In this document: piece by piece, positions 11,038 through 19,660 of the stretch
Layout of the letters: each line of letters starts with the position of its first letter
Numbering within the stretch: position 1 is the stretch's first letter
Assembly (NCBI GenBank): GCA_017539645.1
Contig: JAFYCM010000097.1
Location: 1 to 36,954, forward strand
Origin: Bacteroidales bacterium
GTDB taxonomy: Bacteria; Bacteroidota; Bacteroidia; Bacteroidales; Marinilabiliaceae
Length of the DNA stretch: 36,954 nt
Direction: 5' to 3'
Notes under the pieces: model-generated
Database searches by the model: none
The model's input: the letters and a program-made list of their open reading frames with translations, nothing else
Told to the model about the DNA's origin: nothing
Position numbers and translations under genes: made by a program

Positions 11038-13350
11038 ATGAACAAATTTCTTGCACTAATAATATTTACGCTTACGCTACAAAGCGTTGAAGCTAAAACC
11101 ATTAACGGACACTCTCTGGGCGCAACCACCATTTTGCTCGACAAGAATGCCAATGGTGAATACGTATATAACGACATTCTGTCGGCCATAGATGCGCTCA
11201 ACGCAATGCCATCCGACGTAGAGAAAACACTATTCATTGCGCCAGGCGTATACTGGTTAGACGATCCCGACGATGAAACTATTCGCCGCGCCGATGGTGC
11301 CGACTGGGGTGTTCCTTTTGCGGCTACGTTGAAGGCTTCGCACGTGCATATAGTTGGTCTTGATGGCAATGCCGAAAATGTTGTTATAGCTGCCAACCGA
11401 GGCCAGACTCAAGGCGCGGTAGGCAATTACACCATGCTGCACGTGAAAGGTTCGGATGTGACAGCCGAGAATGTCACGTTTGGCAACTATTGCAATGTCG
11501 ATTTGCATTTCCCGCTCGACACCTTGCAGAATCGCAAACGCCGCGCCAACGCCATTGTACAAGCTCAGATAGCCATCTGCGACCGAAACTCCGACCGCTT
11601 CTATTTCAAAAATTGTCGCTTCATTAGCCGTCTAAATCTTTGTCCGTTTGTTGGCGCATGGCGAACATACTACGAGAATTGCCATTTCGAATGTACCGAC
11701 GACGCTCTCAATGGTTTGGCTGTCTATCGCGACTGTCATTTCTCTTTTTTCTCGTCGAAGCCCTTCTACAACACCAATAGAAATGGCGGAGCTGTCTTGC
11801 TCAATTGCACCATCGACAGCCACGTAGAGGGCACGCAATACTTCACCAAAGCTGGTGGACCTCTTACGCTTGTCGACGTACGTATAAATGGTCCGAAGAT
11901 TAGCAATATTGCTTGGTCGCGAGGCAATGAGCCTTATGTTGGCTATACGTATAACGTCACTCTCAATGGTGAGCCAATAAAAGTCGACAACGCGCTCCGC
12001 ACCGTCGATATGACGGGGAATGAAGCTCTTCTACATCGCTATAAATATGATGATGATACGTACAACGTTGCTGGTCTTTTGGCTGGCGACGATGGTTGGA
12101 ACCCTACGAATGCCAAAGATGTGCATAGTTATGCCACTACGCTCATTGTTGAGCCGAGCAAGTTGACTGCCGAAGCACAAGGCGACATTGTCGATTTGGA
12201 CATCAGAGCCGTTCGTTGGGGCGGCGTAGAAATTTATCCTGCGCATACACAAAGATGCTCCACGCATAACAGCGAAAATCACGAAGTGGTTATCTGCGAC
12301 ACGGTGAATAGCTACGGTCTGCGCGGCATATATAAATATCGAGTGAAAGGCTACTACGAGGCTGCTCCGAAGTTTAGCGCCGCACCTCAAATTGCTATCG
12401 GCGAAGATGGGCGCGTAGTATGTACATACGCACTTACGAAAAAGACATCGGAAGAAGAGAAGTGCGAAGTTTCGTGGTATAGACTTTTGCCCAATGGCGC
12501 TTCGGTTTGTGTATGTAGGCACACCAACGTCAGCCGTGGGCGCGACACATTTTCACCTTTGGCAGCCGACGCCAATCATCGCCTATACGCTATGGTGACG
12601 CCTCAGCTAAGTAATAGTTATGCTGGTGAACCGCAACGCAGCAACGTAGTAGAGCTCGGCAAAAACTATGAAGCACCGCTCACGTTAGAAACAGATTTTT
12701 CCGACATCTGTTTAGCACTGCCGATAAGCGACACCATATCTGGCGTTTGGCTGTTGGACGCATTCAAACCTCTCGACACCTACGACTACGCTTGGCTTCC
12801 AAACACGCAAGAGGTGCCTTGGTGCTACGACATTGGCTGCGCTGAAAATACTTATGGCTTGACAACCAAAAGCAGAGGCGCTCGAATGCGATATTGGTTC
12901 CCGACTAAGGTCAAAGGGCTCGACATGACACTCGACCTCTTTGTATGCAAACCTGCCGGACAGGGATTCGGTTCTGCCACAGGTCAATATCTCGACATCG
13001 CCCTTTGGCACGACCGCAACAGCCGATTGGGCTACTCGCTACGCATAGAACGCACGCCCGAATACGACCGCGCCGTAGTTATGACTATCGTGCGCCACCA
13101 AGGCGATAGGGTTGCGCCAATAAGTAAGCCGGTAGTTACGCGCCTATTCAAGAACAGTTGTCGAATATCTATAAGTATGAAAGGCTCACATTTTGCAGCA
13201 TCAATACAAAACCTCACCGAAGCATCAGACGCCGTCGACAGCGTAGAATCCTCTATTGCTCCCATGGCAATATATGGTCTATCGCTGCAGCACACAGGCT
13301 CCGTCGGCGCCAATGGATTGAGCGTAAATAATCTGAAAATTAGTTTTTGA
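11038..13350 (+). CDS. Secreted pectin-methylesterase-like beta-helix protein
   Basis: A 770-residue protein with a cleavable signal peptide (MNKFLALIIFTLTLQSVEA, cut near residue 19). Residues ~25-330 form a right-handed parallel beta-helix with the rung order of pectin methylesterases (CE8): 'HVHIVGLDGNAENVVI', then 'VTAENVTFGNY', then 'DRFYFKNCRFIS' and 'YYENCHFECTDDALNG'. The usual CE8 catalytic motifs (QDT, VDFIFG with the two Asp, LGRPW) are not seen at the matching rungs, so esterase activity is uncertain. About 380-550 looks like Ig/fibronectin-type modules. About 550-770 looks like a jelly-roll, lectin-like domain ('LDIALWHDRNSRLGYSLRIERT'). A pectate-binding or lyase role is equally possible. 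It is a single gene with a 3' hairpin at 13354-13387. Confidence 0.6.
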   Translation: MNKFLALIIFTLTLQSVEAKTINGHSLGATTILLDKNANGEYVYNDILSAIDALNAMPSDVEKTLFIAPGVYWLDDPDDETIRRADGADWGVPFAATLKASHVHIVGLDGNAENVVIAANRGQTQGAVGNYTMLHVKGSDVTAENVTFGNYCNVDLHFPLDTLQNRKRRANAIVQAQIAICDRNSDRFYFKNCRFISRLNLCPFVGAWRTYYENCHFECTDDALNGLAVYRDCHFSFFSSKPFYNTNRNGGAVLLNCTIDSHVEGTQYFTKAGGPLTLVDVRINGPKISNIAWSRGNEPYVGYTYNVTLNGEPIKVDNALRTVDMTGNEALLHRYKYDDDTYNVAGLLAGDDGWNPTNAKDVHSYATTLIVEPSKLTAEAQGDIVDLDIRAVRWGGVEIYPAHTQRCSTHNSENHEVVICDTVNSYGLRGIYKYRVKGYYEAAPKFSAAPQIAIGEDGRVVCTYALTKKTSEEEKCEVSWYRLLPNGASVCVCRHTNVSRGRDTFSPLAADANHRLYAMVTPQLSNSYAGEPQRSNVVELGKNYEAPLTLETDFSDICLALPISDTISGVWLLDAFKPLDTYDYAWLPNTQEVPWCYDIGCAENTYGLTTKSRGARMRYWFPTKVKGLDMTLDLFVCKPAGQGFGSATGQYLDIALWHDRNSRLGYSLRIERTPEYDRAVVMTIVRHQGDRVAPISKPVVTRLFKNSCRISISMKGSHFAASIQNLTEASDAVDSVESSIAPMAIYGLSLQHTGSVGANGLSVNNLKISF

Positions 13351-13353
13351 AGA

Positions 13354-13387
13354 GCGTAGTGTAGTTAGATTACTATCTACATTACGC
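13354..13387 (+). terminator. Hairpin, probable terminator of the beta-helix gene
   Basis: Eleven-bp arms GCGTAGTGTAG (13354-13364) and CTACATTACGC (13377-13387) with one G-U pair, followed by TTTACTCTTTT. It starts 4 bases after the stop codon. The stem belongs to a GTAGTGTAG hairpin family seen elsewhere in the window. Confidence 0.55.
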
Positions 13388-13402
13388 TTTACTCTTTTAC
13401 AC

Positions 13403-13697
13403 GATTGAATGGGAGTTGCGCAACTTGCGAAACTATGTTTCAATGACTGAATGGCGGTTGCGCAATTTGCGAAACTATGTTTCAATGACTGAATGGCGGT
13501 TGCGCAACTTGCGAAACTATGTTTCAACAATTGAATGGGAGTTGCGCAACTTGCGAAACTATGGTTCAACGACTGAATGGCGGTTGCGCAACTTGCGAAA
13601 CTATGTTTCAACAATTGAATGGCGGTTGCGCAACTTGCGAAACTATGTTTCAACAACTGAATGGCGGTTGCGCAACTTGCGAAACCATGATTTAATC
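13403..13697. repeat. Seven-copy 42-bp tandem repeat with palindromic core
   Basis: The core GTTGCGCAAC (or GTTGCGCAAT) starts at 13415, 13457, 13499, 13541, 13583, 13625 and 13667, an exact 42-bp period. Each unit continues TTGCGAAACTATGTTTCAA and ends with a slightly variable GACTGAATGGCG. Because the period is a multiple of three, long repetitive frames appear on both strands; none has a family match or plausible start context. Confidence 0.85.
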
Positions 13698-13739
13698 ATA
13701 ACAATGGATTTTGCGCAATGTGCAAAAATCCATTTTCAT

Positions 13740-13855
13740 GACTCAATGAAAATTTCCGCACACATGCAAAAAACCATTTACGCGACTCAATGAAAATTTC
13801 TGCACACGTGCAAAAAATCATTTACGCGACTCAATGAAAATTTCCGCAGTCCTAC
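13740..13855. repeat. Three-copy 44-bp tandem repeat
   Basis: GACTCAATGAAAATTTC recurs at 13740, 13784 and 13828, a 44-bp period, each followed by CGCACAC.TGCAAAAAA.CATTTACGC with few changes (the last copy is shortened). It lies just downstream of the 42-bp array and before the mrp stop codon. Confidence 0.75.
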
Positions 13856-13871
13856 ACAATTACTATCTACA

Positions 13872-14948
13872 TTACGCTCTACCCTCTATCGCGCTTACCA
13901 TATTCTGCGCCAATTCGGCGAAGGCTTTTCCGACGATAGAGTTTGCATCGAGGGCGGCGGGAGCACCGTTGTCGCCACATTCGCGGATGCTCTGCACTAT
14001 AGGTATCTGGCCGAGTAGCGTGGTATTCATCTTGGCAGCGAGCTCCTTAGCACCATCTTTGCCAAAGATGTAATATTTATTCTCGGGCAACTCTTCGGGA
14101 GTGAACCACGCCATATTCTCCACAATGCCGAGTATAGGCACATTCACCTTTTCGTTCGTAAACATATCTATGCCCTTCACTGCGTCGGCGAGAGCCACTT
14201 TTTGCGGCGTACTTACGATTATCGCGCCAGTGAGTTTCAGCAGACCGACGAGTGTAATATGTATGTCGCTTGTGCCGGGAGGCATATCTATGAGCAGGTA
14301 GTCGAGTTCGCCCCAATCGCCTTCGGTGAGTAGCTGACGGAGTGCGTTGGTAGCCATAGCGCCACGCCAAACCACAGCGCTGCCCGGGTCGACAAAGTAG
14401 CCAATGGAGAGCATCTTCACACCATATTTCTCAACGGTATTGATGAGTTCGTGGCCTTCGGTGGAATTCTCCGAGAGCGTTGGGCGCGCGTCTTCAGTGC
14501 CAAACATGATAGGCACCGACGGACCGAAAATGTCGGCATCGAGCAGACCAACTTTGTAGCCAAGTTGCGCAAGAGCTACAGCGAGGTTTGCCGTTACCGT
14601 CGATTTGCCTACGCCGCCTTTGCCAGAAGCCACTGCCACAACGTGTTTCACCTCTGGCAATATGGGACGCTCGGGAGCAGCCTCGCGCTTACGTATCTTT
14701 ACATATATATTACCTTCAATATCGACATCTTCGCCAGCCTCACGACGAACAGCCTCTACGCACATACGTTTTATGATGCTGACGAGCGGGTCGTTGGGGC
14801 GGTCGAAAATCAGGCTAAAACTCACACGACGCCCATTGATGCGAATGTCGTCCTCAACCATATTCAGGTCGACGATGTTTTGCTTCTTCTCGGGATGAAT
14901 CACCGTGCGAAGGGCATCGAGAATGAATTTGGGGTATAGTTGTTCCAT
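13872..14948 (-). CDS. mrp: Mrp/NBP35-family P-loop ATPase (iron-sulfur cluster carrier)
   Basis: A 358-residue protein. An N-terminal MIP18/DUF59-like domain (residues ~5-90) is followed by a MinD-type ATPase with the deviant Walker A SGKGGVGKST at 108-117, a switch motif 'DADIFGPSVP' and 'DMPPGTSD'. Such proteins carry or insert Fe-S clusters. The usual C-terminal CxxC is absent: at that place the sequence reads ENMAWFTPEELPENKYYIFG, and only two unrelated cysteines exist in the protein. From memory this is the typical Bacteroidetes form. It is the last gene of holB-ricT-gldH-trmB-mrp, 31 bases after trmB. Confidence 0.9.
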   Translation of the reverse strand: MEQLYPKFILDALRTVIHPEKKQNIVDLNMVEDDIRINGRRVSFSLIFDRPNDPLVSIIKRMCVEAVRREAGEDVDIEGNIYVKIRKREAAPERPILPEVKHVVAVASGKGGVGKSTVTANLAVALAQLGYKVGLLDADIFGPSVPIMFGTEDARPTLSENSTEGHELINTVEKYGVKMLSIGYFVDPGSAVVWRGAMATNALRQLLTEGDWGELDYLLIDMPPGTSDIHITLVGLLKLTGAIIVSTPQKVALADAVKGIDMFTNEKVNVPILGIVENMAWFTPEELPENKYYIFGKDGAKELAAKMNTTLLGQIPIVQSIRECGDNGAPAALDANSIVGKAFAELAQNMVSAIEGRA

Positions 14949-14979
14949 CGTTATCTATATATACGTATTTATAAAAATG

Positions 14980-15720
14980 TCACTTCTCTTGTGCGCCGTA
15001 GCCAACGCTGTGGTAGGTGTCGCGCTCAATCTCCACCGTGGGTTCTACGAGCGCCTTATGCGGCATAGAGAATTTTATGTACTTAATATCAAGGCCGTAG
15101 TTGAGCCACTTCTGCTCGTAGTAGGTCTTTATGCTTAGAATCTCGTTATTAGCCAAATCTTTATAGAGATTATTTGTGGCTATTTCGGGCGCAATAGCAT
15201 TAGCCTTGAGCATCTCTTCGGTGTAGCGGAAGAGGAAGTTGCTGTCGGTCTTTAGGTGGAGGCTACCGCCATCGCAGAGGAATTTTATGTATAGAGCCAG
15301 CATCTTAGTGCCTATGAGGCGTTTGCGCGGCTTAGCCATCTGCGGGTCGGGGAAGGTGAGCCAAATTTCGCTAACCTCGTCGGCGGCAAAGAAGCGGTCG
15401 ATGAGTTCGATGCGCGTACGTATGAAAGCTGCGTTGGTAAGATTCTCCTTGGCAGCCTGCGTTGCGCCATCGTACATACGTGCGCCCTTTATATCTACGC
15501 CGATAAAATTCTTGTCGGGGAAGAGTTTCGCAAGGCCGACGGTGTATTCACCTTTGCCGCAACCGAGTTCCACCACGATGGAATTATCGTTATGGAAATA
15601 TTGCTCGCGCCACTTGCCTTTGAGTTCGAAATCGTGCGCCACAAGTTGCTCGAAGTTTCCTTGAAACACATTGTCGAGCAGTGCCATTTCGGCAAACTTT
15701 CGCAATTTATTCTTCGCCAT
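14980..15720 (-). CDS. trmB: tRNA (guanine-N7-)-methyltransferase
   Basis: A 246-residue SAM-dependent methyltransferase that makes m7G46 in the tRNA variable loop. The SAM-binding motif VELGCGKGEYT lies at about residues 50-60, followed by 'GVDIKGAR' and the TrmB signature 'LTFPDPQMAKPRKRL'. The start at 15720 (MAKNKLRKF) is preferred over the in-frame Met at 15774 because the family begins here and the longer form would run deep into gldH. Even so it overlaps the gldH 3' end by 14 bases, which points to translational coupling. Confidence 0.93.
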   Translation of the reverse strand: MAKNKLRKFAEMALLDNVFQGNFEQLVAHDFELKGKWREQYFHNDNSIVVELGCGKGEYTVGLAKLFPDKNFIGVDIKGARMYDGATQAAKENLTNAAFIRTRIELIDRFFAADEVSEIWLTFPDPQMAKPRKRLIGTKMLALYIKFLCDGGSLHLKTDSNFLFRYTEEMLKANAIAPEIATNNLYKDLANNEILSIKTYYEQKWLNYGLDIKYIKFSMPHKALVEPTVEIERDTYHSVGYGAQEK

Positions 15721-16189
15721 TTTGCTCCGAAGGGAAAATACGTAAGCCAATACTATGAATGCCTTGCACCTCATCGGCGCGCATGCCTTGCGTCAGGCGG
15801 AAAGTGTAGCAACCGGGCATGCGGAAGCGGTTGTGAAGTCGATATGGGCAGCGCACCGAATAGAGGCTACCCCACCCTGCGCCATACCAAGTGCCGTCGG
15901 GCTGTGCTATGAAGCATTCGAGCGTGTCGCGAACCATGTCGCCGTCGGGCGAAACGAGGTCGATGAAGAGCCAGAGATTCGAATAGGGATAGTCGCTCTG
16001 ATGGCGCATCTGCACCCAGATGTCGTAGTACGAAAGCGTGTCGTCAACTTCAGCGCGAAATACGGCAAGCGAATCCATATTCCAGCCTTTGTCGGGGAGT
16101 GCTACGTATTCGTTATATATATCGCGCTGGTTGCACGCCGTAAGTAGCAATGCCACCGATGCCACGAAAAGTATAAGTTTCTTCATCAT
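15707..16189 (-). CDS. gldH: Gliding-motility-type lipoprotein GldH
   Basis: A 160-residue lipoprotein with lipobox LLTAC (Cys19) after a short hydrophobic leader. The body matches GldH: 'VALPDKGWNMDSLAVFRAEVDDTLSYYDIWVQMRHQSDYPYSNLWLFI', then 'DTLECFIAQPDGTWYGAGWGSLYS'. GldH is needed for gliding in Flavobacterium, but it is kept in non-gliding Bacteroidales, where its role is unknown; no other gld/spr gene is in the window. It is 2 bases downstream of ricT and overlaps trmB. Confidence 0.88.
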   Translation of the reverse strand: MMKKLILFVASVALLLTACNQRDIYNEYVALPDKGWNMDSLAVFRAEVDDTLSYYDIWVQMRHQSDYPYSNLWLFIDLVSPDGDMVRDTLECFIAQPDGTWYGAGWGSLYSVRCPYRLHNRFRMPGCYTFRLTQGMRADEVQGIHSIGLRIFPSEQNGEE

Positions 16190-16191
16190 AA

Positions 16192-17616
16192 CTATTCCGC
16201 ATTCTGTTGGTTGCCGCCACCGTTGCCACCATTCGGGCGATTGCCATTCTGGCGGTTTTGCTGTCCGCCACGATTGCGATTGCCGCCGTGGCGATGGTCA
16301 CGATTATTATTGTTGTTCGGGCGGTTGTTGCCGTTGTTATTGCCGTTGCCCTCAGGTCTGCGCTGACGTTGCTCGCCGCCATTGTTCTGACGCGGTTGCT
16401 GCTGCTCGCCGGCAACGTTATTATTGGCGTTGTTGTTATTATTATTCTGACGATTGCGGTCGCGGCCACGGTTGCGTCTGCCACCTTCGCCACCACGCTT
16501 GCGGCTAATCTTGTCGTCGAAGCGAGTGAGTTCGTCGAGCTCCACAACGTTGTTGTAGCCAGTCTCTTCGGTCACCGCAACGAGTTCCGACGAGCCGAGT
16601 TTTTCGGGCTTCTGACCCTTCTCGTTGAGAGCCAACACCTCGCGCACATGGTCGGCATCTACGGCAACAATGTTGACGGGTTTATCTTTTTGTGGCGAAT
16701 ACCACATAATCTTCTTGAATATGTCGTATTTGAAGAAGTAGAACGTGCCTTCGCCCGTTTCGAGCGGTTTCTCAACAGGCGGGAACTGCTTCAGCGCGTC
16801 TAAGTATACGTCGAGTTCGTAGTTGAGGCAGCACTTCAGTTTGCCGCACTGACCAGCGAGTTTCAGCGGGTTGAGCGACAAGTCTTGCACACGCGCCGAA
16901 TGTGTGGTAACCGACACGAAGTTGGTCATCCACGTAGCGCAGCAGAGTTCACGGCCACACGGACCTATACCACCAATGCGACCTGCCTCTTGGCGTGCGC
17001 CAATCTGCTTCATCTCTATACGTACGTGAAAACGGTCGGCAAGCACCTTTATGAGTTCGCGGAAGTCTACGCGCTCGTCGGCTATATAGTAGAAGATGGC
17101 CTTCGTGCGGTCGCCCTGATACTCCACATCGCCAATCTTCATATTTAGTCCGAGGTCTTGCGCTATGCGGCGACTCTCGAGCATAGTAGGATTTTCGAGA
17201 TCTTGCGCCTCGTGCCACTTATCAATATCCGACTGACGAGCCACGCGGTATATACGCTTAAACTCGAACGTCTCTGGGTTGATGCGGTTTTTGTGCATCT
17301 GCAGATATACAAGTCGGCCAAGCAGCGTCACCTCGCCTATGTCGTGTCCGGGCGACGACTCTACGGCAACAATATCGCCCTTCTTGAGCGCCAAGCCGGC
17401 ACTGTTGCGGTAGTAGCTCTTGCGCGTATTTTTGAATTGCACTTCAACAAGGTCCGATGCTCCAGGTGGCTCGGGAAGGTCCGAAAGCCAATCGTATGTA
17501 TGAAGCTTGCCGCCTCGCAATGCGCACGTTCCGCAGTTACGCTTAGGTACACTCGGCGTTGGGCTCTCGGCTGGTGCTTCTTGGTCGAAGTCAATGGGTT
17601 CTGTATTATCGTTCAT
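16192..17616 (-). CDS. ricT: PSP1-domain protein, RicT/YaaT family, with Asn/Arg/Gly-rich tail
   Basis: A 474-residue cytoplasmic protein. The PSP1 domain (about 60-270) carries the family cysteines Cys220, Cys225, Cys226, Cys257, Cys262 and Cys263 (blocks GPCGRELCC and GQCGKLKCC). In Bacillus, RicT with RicA and RicF forms the Fe-S-containing Y-complex that steers RNase Y. An extra CxxC (Cys28, Cys31) lies near the N-terminus. Residues ~372-474 are a low-complexity tail of Asn, Gly, Arg and Gln with RGG-like patches, which looks like a disordered RNA-binding segment. The gene lies 18 bases after holB and 2 bases before gldH, a neighbourhood common in Bacteroidetes. Confidence 0.85.
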   Translation of the reverse strand: MNDNTEPIDFDQEAPAESPTPSVPKRNCGTCALRGGKLHTYDWLSDLPEPPGASDLVEVQFKNTRKSYYRNSAGLALKKGDIVAVESSPGHDIGEVTLLGRLVYLQMHKNRINPETFEFKRIYRVARQSDIDKWHEAQDLENPTMLESRRIAQDLGLNMKIGDVEYQGDRTKAIFYYIADERVDFRELIKVLADRFHVRIEMKQIGARQEAGRIGGIGPCGRELCCATWMTNFVSVTTHSARVQDLSLNPLKLAGQCGKLKCCLNYELDVYLDALKQFPPVEKPLETGEGTFYFFKYDIFKKIMWYSPQKDKPVNIVAVDADHVREVLALNEKGQKPEKLGSSELVAVTEETGYNNVVELDELTRFDDKISRKRGGEGGRRNRGRDRNRQNNNNNNANNNVAGEQQQPRQNNGGEQRQRRPEGNGNNNGNNRPNNNNNRDHRHGGNRNRGGQQNRQNGNRPNGGNGGGNQQNAE

Positions 17617-17634
17617 GTATAAATATATTTAGTA

Positions 17635-18765
17635 TCAGGGCCTCGGCATTCGCAGATAACCTGCCATACTGAACATAAGGTCCGTCATGATGATACGAAC
17701 ACTGCCGTTCTGTTCAATCTCGGCGAGTCCGTTGTTTAGGAAATTATATAAATTGACGTAGTTGCCTACGTGAACAAACTGAGCAAATTTACGCACAAAC
17801 TCCTCCTCCTCGTCGGTCATGTAGCTGAGCGCGGCATTGTCGAGGTTGTACATAAAACTCTCGCGCAGCATATTTATGCTATACACGAGCATACTCTTAA
17901 TAGTCTCGGTCGACTGGCTTTTGAGCGATTCGGCGCAAGCTTCAATCTTCTGCACATTCGATGTGTATGCCGAGCGCATCAAATCTTTGAAAAACTCGAG
18001 GTTGCGCTGGCTGCCTTCGTCCATCGTAATTATCGACTCGAGGCGGCACACGCTACCCATCGACACATGCACCACGCGGCAAGCCTTGTCGTCGGGGAGG
18101 TTGTAGCGCTCTTTTACGTATGCATACATACTATCATCGTCGATGGGCGACATATTTATGCGTTGCACACGGCTAAGTATGGTAGGTATGATGGCGCCGA
18201 AATCTTCGCTCACAAGCATAAAGATGGTATTGGCAGGCGGCTCTTCGAGAATCTTTAGAATCTTGTTAGAAGTGCTTTCGTTCATCAGCTCAGGCGCCCA
18301 GATTAGCATCACCTGTTTCTCCGATTCGTAGGGCGTAAGGCGCAGTTTCTTATGTATGTTGGCAGCCTCGTTTGTACCTATTATGCCTTGCTTCTTACCG
18401 CCGATGAAGTCGAACCACTGCTGCGTGGAGAAATAGTTATGCGCCGCAAACATCTCGCGCCACTTGGGCAGCAGGTCGTCACTAACGGTCTGCGTGCTCG
18501 TTGCGTTGATGATAGGGAAGACTTGGTGAAAATCGGGGTGCGCCAATTTTTTGAACTTGAGACACGACGGGCATTCGCCACACGAGTCGCCATGGCTCTT
18601 ATCGCCAGTGCAGCATATATATTGCGCATAAGCCACAGCAAGCGGCAACGCTCCACATCCCTCTGGACCAGCGAAAAGCATAGCATGCGGCACGCGATTT
18701 TCGGCGTACATATGTAGCAAGCGTTGCTTCACCTCGGTTTGACCAACTATATCTTTTAGGAGCAT
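17635..18765 (-). CDS. holB: DNA polymerase III subunit delta' (clamp loader)
   Basis: A 376-residue AAA+ protein. The opening 'DIVGQTEVKQRLLHMYAENRVPHAMLFAGPEGCG' is typical of delta'/DnaX-like proteins. The P-loop position reads GPEGCGAL (33-40) without Lys-Thr/Ser, as in delta' subunits that do not hydrolyse ATP. A zinc-binding set CC...CGECPSC lies at residues 51-68. The sensor motif 'ILKILEEPPANTIFML' and 'ILSRVQRI' follow. It is first in the operon with ricT, gldH, trmB and mrp. Confidence 0.88.
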   Translation of the reverse strand: MLLKDIVGQTEVKQRLLHMYAENRVPHAMLFAGPEGCGALPLAVAYAQYICCTGDKSHGDSCGECPSCLKFKKLAHPDFHQVFPIINATSTQTVSDDLLPKWREMFAAHNYFSTQQWFDFIGGKKQGIIGTNEAANIHKKLRLTPYESEKQVMLIWAPELMNESTSNKILKILEEPPANTIFMLVSEDFGAIIPTILSRVQRINMSPIDDDSMYAYVKERYNLPDDKACRVVHVSMGSVCRLESIITMDEGSQRNLEFFKDLMRSAYTSNVQKIEACAESLKSQSTETIKSMLVYSINMLRESFMYNLDNAALSYMTDEEEEFVRKFAQFVHVGNYVNLYNFLNNGLAEIEQNGSVRIIMTDLMFSMAGYLRMPRP

Positions 18766-18856
18766 TGGAGCGTTTTTTCGTTACAAAACATTTTAGGCGT
18801 CGAAGTTACAAAAATTACGATAGGTCAATTTGACTATTTGATGTTCTTATATGTAC

Positions 18857-18895
18857 AAAAAAGAGAGAGACGCTTGCAATGCAAACGCCTCTCTG
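18857..18895 (-). terminator. Intrinsic terminator of the beta-barrel gene
   Basis: On the minus strand a 14-bp stem (AGAGAGGCGTTTGC paired with GCAAGCGTCTCTCT, two G-U or mismatched positions) with a tiny loop is followed by CTTTTTTG. It lies 24 bases after the 18919-19623 stop codon. Confidence 0.8.
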
Positions 18896-18918
18896 GAAAA
18901 AAGCTCTAAATACTCTGA

Positions 18919-19623
18919 TTAGAAGTTGAAGCCGATGCGAATCATTGGCGCTGCTATAGCACCAAAGTCGTGGCAATAGCTTTTGTTGGTAGCCAAACCT
19001 GGTTGAGGTTTGTACTTCACTGCACCGTAGGTATACGAGCAGAGGTCGAACTGGCAACCGATGATGAGACCACCTTGGAAGATATAGTCGGCACCAAAGA
19101 CAATTGCACCGCCGTATGTCCAAGTTTCGGCAAGCGATTTGCCCATCGATTCGGCATTGTTGTACTTCAACTCGCTATTGCCGTATGCACCACGACCACG
19201 CAAGCCAACGAAAGGAACTACGTGTTGGGTATTGAAGCAATAGTCGGCACCTACAAAAGCAGTAGCATTGGTCGATTTCTTATCGGGAGTTTCGCCGTAG
19301 AAAGGGATATTTGCCTCTTCAGAGCCAACGTATTCTGCTTTGCCAGGCGTTTCGTTATGGCCGTAGCCACCGCCCAAAAGCACACGAAGATTCTTCGAGA
19401 TATATACACCACCTTCAAAACCAACCATCAGCTTTTTGTCGGACCACGATGGCGAAGCAACGCTGGCACCTGAATAGTAGCTGCTGTTGCCGCCCGTAGC
19501 ATTTACACTTAAGTAGCTATTGTAACCTACTGTTGCCGAGATGAAGAATGGCTTCTCTTGCGCCATCGTTGCAGTAGTGAGGGCAAACAGCATTACAAAG
19601 GCTGCTGATATTAGTTTATTCAT
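18919..19623 (-). CDS. Small outer-membrane beta-barrel protein
   Basis: A 234-residue protein with a signal peptide (MNKLISAAFVMLFALTTATMA, cut before QEKPF). The mature part shows alternating hydrophobic/polar strands with glycine and aromatic residues ('FISATVGYNSYLSV', 'LMVGFEGGVYISKNLRVLLGGGYG', 'GAIVFGADYIFQGGLIIGCQFDL') and ends in 'MIRIGFNF' with a terminal Phe. This is the pattern of an 8-stranded barrel (OmpA-like/PF13505 type). It is 37 bases downstream of the coiled-coil lipoprotein gene and closed by its own terminator, so the two form a two-gene operon. Specific function unknown. Confidence 0.75.
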   Translation of the reverse strand: MNKLISAAFVMLFALTTATMAQEKPFFISATVGYNSYLSVNATGGNSSYYSGASVASPSWSDKKLMVGFEGGVYISKNLRVLLGGGYGHNETPGKAEYVGSEEANIPFYGETPDKKSTNATAFVGADYCFNTQHVVPFVGLRGRGAYGNSELKYNNAESMGKSLAETWTYGGAIVFGADYIFQGGLIIGCQFDLCSYTYGAVKYKPQPGLATNKSYCHDFGAIAAPMIRIGFNF

Positions 19624-19660
19624 ATTATCACTTAATTTTTATAGTTCAGCAAATAGTAGC

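Noticed and set aside
13403-13697. Regular 42-bp repeats as a possible CRISPR array
   Set aside because: The whole unit repeats with only 1-6 changes, so there are no unique spacers, and no cas genes lie nearby.
16207-16803. 198-residue hydrophobic frame antisense to ricT
   Set aside because: The Ala/Val/Ile-rich translation is a mirror of the Asn/Arg/Gly-rich ricT tail codons; the sense strand has a clear family match.
17635-18765. Loss of Walker A Lys in HolB as a sign of a pseudogene
   Set aside because: Delta' subunits naturally lack a working P-loop; the rest of the protein is intact.
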